Shown: positions 59,707-64,000 of the stretch, piece after piece | Numbering within the stretch: position 1 is the first letter of the stretch | Layout: every line of letters starts with the position of its first letter | Assembly: GCA_004293285.1 (NCBI GenBank) | Contig: RDYF01000049.1 | Coordinates: 1 to 64,000, forward strand | DNA from: Verrucomicrobiota bacterium | GTDB lineage: Bacteria > Verrucomicrobiota > Verrucomicrobiia > Verrucomicrobiales > Akkermansiaceae | Length of the DNA: 64,000 nucleotides | Direction of reading: 5' to 3' | The notes under the pieces: model-generated | Databases searched by the model: none | Seen by the model: the letters and a program-made list of their open reading frames with translations, nothing else | What the model was told of the DNA's origin: nothing | Position numbers and translations under genes: made by a program

Positions 59707-60699
59707 ATGACTTCACAGGAAAAAAAATTCATCGGCATTCTCGCAGCGGCTTCATTGCTTGGCGCTGGTGGGCTCTACTTTGTCGCGAGCAATGGTGCGG
59801 ACCGATATCAAACCGCAAAAGAGCAATTTGATGGCCACACGATGGACATCAATCAGATGCAAAATCTCTCGCTTTTTCCTACGCAGCAAAACAAACAGGA
59901 GAAGGAAAAAGCCCTCGCGTCGTTTAAGGCCGATGCGCAGGCTTTGACATCGAAGTTGATGGCCAAACGTCCGAAGTCGATGGACAACATCAACCCGCAG
60001 GCGTTTACCAATTTGTTGGTCGAGGCCACGCAAGAGACCAAGAAAAAATATGCGGAGGAAGGTTTGGAGATCGATGGCGACGATGCAGACCTGCCTAAAG
60101 GTTTTTATTTGGGATTTGAAAATTACGTGAGCACTCCCGCCCAAGGTTCGGCCACCGGCATTCTCGCCTATCAACTGGGTGCGATTCGTGAAGTGCATGG
60201 CATTCTTGCCGCAGCCAAGCCGACCAAGCTGCTGAATTTCTATCGTGAACCTTTGTTGGAAGAGAAGGGCGAAACGTATGTTCCTTCTGCGGCTGTGCCT
60301 TATCGTACGATGCCTTTTGAAATCAGTTTTTTGGCGCCTGAGAGCACCCTGCGCGACCTGATCAATGGCTTGCAGCAATCGTCGCAGTATTTTTTCGCCA
60401 TCCGATCGATGCGCATCGTCAACGAAAAGCAAAGTGCGCCAAAGGCCTCGGATGCGAATTTTGATGACTCGGAGGAAGTTTCCTCTGCGGAGCCGGCACC
60501 CGCGGCGGTGGCGACTTTTGTGTTGCCCGACGAGAGCGAGCCCGCTGCGACGGCTCCCGCTGAGGCTTCGACTGATGCTGCTGCTTCCGCGAACGACAGC
60601 AGTCGCATCCTCAAACAAGTACTCGGCAGTGAGAAGTTGCAGGTCTTCTTGCGCGTTGACTTGATTCTTTTCGACGAACCTCAGCCTGCTGCCCGCTAA
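59707..60699 (+). CDS. Amuc_1100-like (PilO-like) membrane-anchored protein
   Basis: An N-terminal transmembrane helix (FIGILAAASLLGAGGLYFVA) is followed by a coiled coil (to about 130) and two ferredoxin-like halves: FYLGFENYVSTPAQGSATGI with LAYQLGAIREVHGILAAAKP, then YRTMPFEISFLAPESTLRDL and YFFAIRSMRIVNEKQ, ending KLQVFLRVDLILFDEPQP after an Ala/Glu-rich loop. The order and the IRSMRIVNE and VFLRVDLILF elements match Akkermansia Amuc_1100 as I recall it. The TM-coiled coil-ferredoxin plan is that of PilO. It presumably pairs with the PilN half of the preceding gene. Its 330 residues are close to Amuc_1100. Confidence 0.87.
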   Translation: MTSQEKKFIGILAAASLLGAGGLYFVASNGADRYQTAKEQFDGHTMDINQMQNLSLFPTQQNKQEKEKALASFKADAQALTSKLMAKRPKSMDNINPQAFTNLLVEATQETKKKYAEEGLEIDGDDADLPKGFYLGFENYVSTPAQGSATGILAYQLGAIREVHGILAAAKPTKLLNFYREPLLEEKGETYVPSAAVPYRTMPFEISFLAPESTLRDLINGLQQSSQYFFAIRSMRIVNEKQSAPKASDANFDDSEEVSSAEPAPAAVATFVLPDESEPAATAPAEASTDAAASANDSSRILKQVLGSEKLQVFLRVDLILFDEPQPAAR

Positions 60700-60720
60700 T
60701 TCTTTCCGTTCCTCTTAGGT

Positions 60721-61809
60721 ATGAAACAACAATACGATAAAGTCATTCTCGCCGCCAGCGCGATCGTTGGGCTGGGGCTCGCTTATCTTGGTTACAGCAA
60801 AAGCAGCAACGCCGAGGCCGACTTTGAGTTCATCGCGAAAAGCAATGGCCAAGCGAATGTCGCGGTCCAAAGCGCTCCTTTGCTCAACAGCACTCTCGCT
60901 CTTGTCGAAAAACCGCACATTCTTCAACAAGCGGTGTGCTCGGATTCACAGCGTCCGATCGATCAATTTGTCGGAGTATCGCTTTTCGCCAAAAAGGCCG
61001 AGAGTGGAAGTAAGATTGCCAAACCCGTCGACCCCGTGCTCGATGCGCCCATCCATCCTCCCATCCCGAACAGTTGGTGGCTGGAAAATCAGATCGACCC
61101 CGGTTTCGCCAATTCTCCACAGCGCGACGAAGATGGCGACGGCTTCACCAATTTGGAAGAATTTGAGGCAAAGACTGACGCCGATGACAAAAAAGCTCAT
61201 CCCAGCTTGCTGCAAAAACTACGCTTCGTGAAATACGAATCAACGGGGTATTTTCTTTGGTTTTCCAGTTCGCTTGGACCCAATCAGTATCAATTCAAAA
61301 TCGTTCAACTGCCGCCGGTTTTTGAATCGGCAAGTTTAGGACAGCAGCAAAGCTATTTGGCCAATTCGCTGCAGTATAACCGTACGAAAAGCTTTATTTC
61401 AGTAACATCGAACATTTTTGATGAAGGCTTTGGCAAAAATCGATTCCGTTTGAAGGAGGTGGTGGAGCGCGAAGTGACCAATGAGGCGACCAAGTTGACC
61501 ATGAAAAATGAATTTGCTGTCATTGAAGATTTGGCTCCGCACAAACAAGACACTTTTGAGATTCCCAAAACGCCAAGAGCCAAAGAGCGACCAGCGACGG
61601 TTCGCTATGATCGCAGCGCAGTTTTGGTGCTCGATGCCGTTGGCGAGGAGGGGAAAGAATTCAAAGTTTTGGAAAATACCCAATTTTCTTTGCCCAACAA
61701 GGCGGGACAAAAGGGCTATTTGCTGAAAAAAATCACCCCTGAGGCGCTTACTGTCGAATTCACAGACAAGGAAGGTAAAACTCAAACCGTCGAAATCCCG
61801 AAGTCTTAA
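60721..61809 (+). CDS. Amuc_1099-like membrane-anchored protein with a Ca-binding-type loop
   Basis: The start is followed by an anchor helix (VILAASAIVGLGLAYLGYS). At about residues 137-157 RDEDGDGFTNLEEFEAKTDA is a DxDxDG calcium loop of the EF-hand/TSP3 kind seen in secreted proteins. The C-terminal half has two beta segments with a similar ending: FRLKEVVEREVTNEATKLTM leading to DTFEIPK, and GYLLKKITPEALTVEFTDKE leading to TVEIPK. These resemble the HR domain of PilP/GspC, which contacts the secretin. The position between PilO-like and secretin genes fits PilP. The PilP assignment is inference. Confidence 0.82.
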   Translation: MKQQYDKVILAASAIVGLGLAYLGYSKSSNAEADFEFIAKSNGQANVAVQSAPLLNSTLALVEKPHILQQAVCSDSQRPIDQFVGVSLFAKKAESGSKIAKPVDPVLDAPIHPPIPNSWWLENQIDPGFANSPQRDEDGDGFTNLEEFEAKTDADDKKAHPSLLQKLRFVKYESTGYFLWFSSSLGPNQYQFKIVQLPPVFESASLGQQQSYLANSLQYNRTKSFISVTSNIFDEGFGKNRFRLKEVVEREVTNEATKLTMKNEFAVIEDLAPHKQDTFEIPKTPRAKERPATVRYDRSAVLVLDAVGEEGKEFKVLENTQFSLPNKAGQKGYLLKKITPEALTVEFTDKEGKTQTVEIPKS

Positions 61810-61880
61810 TTTTTTTTATCGCTGACCCACAATTCGCTTTTCAACCCGCCCGTTTTCCGTCACTACTACCCACGTAACAC

Positions 61881-64000
61881 ATGCAAAAAATACCTGCGTC
61901 CCCAACCAATCGCGTTGCTTCCGCTCTTCTGGCTGCAGCTGCCATGATGCCTTTGATCACTGCTCATGCAGGCGAATCTCTCTATCCAGGCAACAGCTCT
62001 GCCCTTGCTCAGCGCGAGGCGATTCGTCGTCAACAAGCAGTAGCTGAGGCTGATCAGTTGCTCGCTGATGGTCGTGCCGCCTACGCTGCTGCCGACTATG
62101 ACAAAGCTGTCACCAATTTCAAACAAGCTCTTGCGAAATTGCCTCCCGCTCCCGTGCTGGATGATCGCCGCTCGGTGATGAAGAAGCATTTGGTTGATGC
62201 TTCCATCGCGCTCGCTGGCCAGCATCGCAAAGTAGGTAAGTACACGGAAGCCCGTGCTTTGCTCGATTTTGTTCTTTCGGCTGATGTGGATCCCGGCAAT
62301 GGGCGCGCTCAGATTGAGTTGGGTTATCTCGATGATCCCGTTCGCACCAATCCTGCTTTGACCTATGAACACACGCAGAATGTCGACAAAGTGCGTCGTG
62401 GTCTTTACATGGGTGAAGGACATTACAATTTGGGCAAGTACGACGAAGCCACCCGTGAATTTGAAAGCGTGTTGCGCATCGATCCCTACAACAAAGCTGC
62501 TCGTCGCTGGATGGAGCGGATTTCTGCCGCCAAATCGGATTACTATCGTTCGGCCTATGACCACACTCGCGCTGCGCTACTTGCAGAAGTCGACCAAGCT
62601 TGGGAGTTGGCGGTTCCGCGCGACGTTCCTACCGCCGCTTCGGGAGAGATCGCCGACCCTGGTTTGACCTCGGGCTCTGCTTTGATCATGGAAAAATTGC
62701 GTTCCATCGTCATTCCAGTGATCGATTTTGAAGACACTTCGGTCGAGGAAGCCATTGATTTCCTTCGCACTCGTTCGCGCGAACTCGATACTACGACCAC
62801 CAATCCTGCTGACAAGGGCATCAATTTTGTGGTGCGCAAACCACAAGCCAATGCTGCCGCTCCCGACAGCTCTGGCCTGGATGCCGCTGCGGGCGCACTT
62901 GCCAATACGGCCGACCCAGGAACGCTGCGCGTGCGCGAACTTCGTCTGACGAATGTGCCTGTTGCTACGGCTCTGAAATACATTTGCGAAAGCACGAAGC
63001 TGAAATACAAAGTCGATGACTTTGCTGTCACTCTCGTTCCTTCTTCTGATGATGGCGAAGACATTGTTACTCGCTCTTTCCAAGTTCCGCCCGACTTCCT
63101 CGATGCTCTCAATGACGGCAGCGGTGGTGAAGCTGAGGCGAGCAATGATCCCTTTGCTTCGGCACCCGACACCAATGGCGGTATCGCCGGTTTGAAGCCT
63201 CGTGGCAATGTGCAAGATTTGCTCAAAACCAAGGGTGTTCCTTTCCCTGAAAAAGCATCTGCGAACTTCATTGCAGCGAACAGCACTCTCGTCGTGCGCA
63301 ACACGCCGACCAACCTCGACTTGATTGAGCAGATTGTCGACGCCATGCAGATCGACACTCCGAAGCAAATCAAGATCATGACGAAATTCGTCGAGATCAG
63401 CCAAGAAAACAATGATGAGCTCGGCTTCGACTGGATTGTCTCGCCCTTCGGCCTCGGTGGCGATTTGTTCGGTAGCGGTGGCTCGATCGGCAGTGGCACA
63501 CCTCGCACTTCATCGGACTTCATCTCGCCTGTTGCTGGAGCTGCCGTAGGTGGCATTCCTGTCATCTCTGGAGAAAATGTGAGCAATATCGTTACCGGCG
63601 GCAATCGCTCGGGCAATGCTGCGATCACTCGCGATAGCATCAGCGCGCTGTTGAACAATCCTGAGAGAACTTCGCAAAACGCCTCGGTTGCTCCTGGCAT
63701 TCTTGGTCTGACTGGCTTGTTCAGTGACAGCCAGGTGCAGATGATCATGCGTGGTCTTTCGCAGAAAAAAGGTGCCGACATCATGACGGCTCCGAGCATC
63801 ATGGCCAAGTCTGGTCAGAAAGCGACGATTGAAATCATTCGCGAATTTATCTATCCGACCGAATACGAGCCCCCCGAACTGCCTCAGAACGTGGGTCAAC
63901 AGGGCTTCGGTGGCGGTGGCATTATCGGGCCCGGCGGTGGTATCGTTGGGGGCGGTGGTCAAGCTCAAGGATTCCCTGTGACTCCTGCGACTCCGACCGC
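61881..64000 (+). CDS. Secretin (PilQ/GspD-type, Amuc_1098-like), 3' end outside window
   Basis: The frame starts at ATG 61881 and is open to the window end (about 706 codons). A signal peptide (VASALLAAAAMMPLITAHAG) is followed by TPR-like helices (LLADGRAAYAAADYDKAVTN, YNLGKYDEATREFESVLRID). Then come N-domains (IPVIDFEDTSVEEAIDFLRT, LRLTNVPVATALKYICEST), a secretin short domain (AANSTLVVRNTPTNLDLIEQ) and the start of the secretin core (IKIMTKFVEISQENNDELGF, QVQMIMRGLSQKKGADIMTA, PSIMAKSGQKATIEIIREFI). A Gly-rich stretch at about 673-695 marks the gate region. It forms the outer-membrane ring for the cluster. TPR at the N-terminus of a secretin is unusual outside this group. Confidence 0.92.
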   Translation, partial: MQKIPASPTNRVASALLAAAAMMPLITAHAGESLYPGNSSALAQREAIRRQQAVAEADQLLADGRAAYAAADYDKAVTNFKQALAKLPPAPVLDDRRSVMKKHLVDASIALAGQHRKVGKYTEARALLDFVLSADVDPGNGRAQIELGYLDDPVRTNPALTYEHTQNVDKVRRGLYMGEGHYNLGKYDEATREFESVLRIDPYNKAARRWMERISAAKSDYYRSAYDHTRAALLAEVDQAWELAVPRDVPTAASGEIADPGLTSGSALIMEKLRSIVIPVIDFEDTSVEEAIDFLRTRSRELDTTTTNPADKGINFVVRKPQANAAAPDSSGLDAAAGALANTADPGTLRVRELRLTNVPVATALKYICESTKLKYKVDDFAVTLVPSSDDGEDIVTRSFQVPPDFLDALNDGSGGEAEASNDPFASAPDTNGGIAGLKPRGNVQDLLKTKGVPFPEKASANFIAANSTLVVRNTPTNLDLIEQIVDAMQIDTPKQIKIMTKFVEISQENNDELGFDWIVSPFGLGGDLFGSGGSIGSGTPRTSSDFISPVAGAAVGGIPVISGENVSNIVTGGNRSGNAAITRDSISALLNNPERTSQNASVAPGILGLTGLFSDSQVQMIMRGLSQKKGADIMTAPSIMAKSGQKATIEIIREFIYPTEYEPPELPQNVGQQGFGGGGIIGPGGGIVGGGGQAQGFPVTPATPT

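Noticed and set aside
61804-61880. A terminator between the PilP-like and secretin genes
   Set aside because: There is a T-run after the stop codon but no stem before it. The genes are likely cotranscribed.

Overview
The window reads as chromosomal DNA of a Verrucomicrobiota bacterium, most likely order Verrucomicrobiales and near the Akkermansia/Luteolibacter/Rubritalea side. The reasons are two PEP-CTERM proteins with a VPEPSAALLGG tail, a Planctomycetes/Verrucomicrobia-type heme-binding dehydrogenase, a XylR-type AraC regulator, an SHD1-CAP protein and, at the right end, a five-gene cluster matching the Akkermansia muciniphila Amuc_1098-Amuc_1102 locus. I cannot name the species. Most genes, including ribosomal protein genes, have no visible Shine-Dalgarno motif, so many start choices rest on homology or signal peptides.

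Layout. 1-7.8 kb: end of an FKBP isomerase, a frame-broken beta-helix protein, two PEP-CTERM proteins with near-identical 3' tails and terminators, an AraC/XylR regulator, a solo copy of a transposon-end repeat, and a membrane-anchored protein of unknown function. 7.8-16 kb: housekeeping genes polA, a phosphate-porin-like protein, ychF (frame-broken), rpsO and pnp. 16.1-18 kb: a small accessory patch with a lipoprotein carrying an in-frame TGA and two toxin-antitoxin pairs (YefM/YoeB and a ParE/RelE type). 18-30.5 kb: envelope and redox genes (SHD1-CAP, heme-binding dehydrogenase with a broken frame, membrane sulfatase-like enzyme, MGDG-synthase-like glycosyltransferase, half-length ALDH, FAD dehydrogenase, zinc ADH). 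30.5-34.6 kb: a REP-associated tyrosine transposase (RAYT) sits between recQ and a lactonase; its outward-facing inverted repeats lie over the 5' ends of both neighbours. 34.7-48.9 kb: parB, a frame-broken glutaminyl cyclase, fabH, a transglutaminase, murI, tsaB, citrate synthase, DUF58, M42 peptidase, HIT and tilS. 48.9-57 kb: LysR with divergent pirin and DoxX, rpsI/rplM, infA, murA, prmC, a secreted unknown and aroD. 57.1-64 kb: the pilus-type cluster.

The right-end cluster is the most interesting system. Its order is Amuc_1102-like, PilM fused to a PilN-like half, Amuc_1100-like (PilO-like), Amuc_1099-like (possibly PilP-like) and a secretin (PilQ/Amuc_1098-like). This is collinear with the pilMNOPQ alignment subcomplex of type IV pili, with pilM and pilN fused. 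No pilin, ATPase or platform gene is visible in the window.

Four genes (beta-helix, ychF, heme-binding dehydrogenase, glutaminyl cyclase) each lose their frame at one point where a short conserved segment appears to be missing. This is either real decay or, more likely for ychF, an assembly artefact. No rRNA, tRNA or CRISPR array was recognised.
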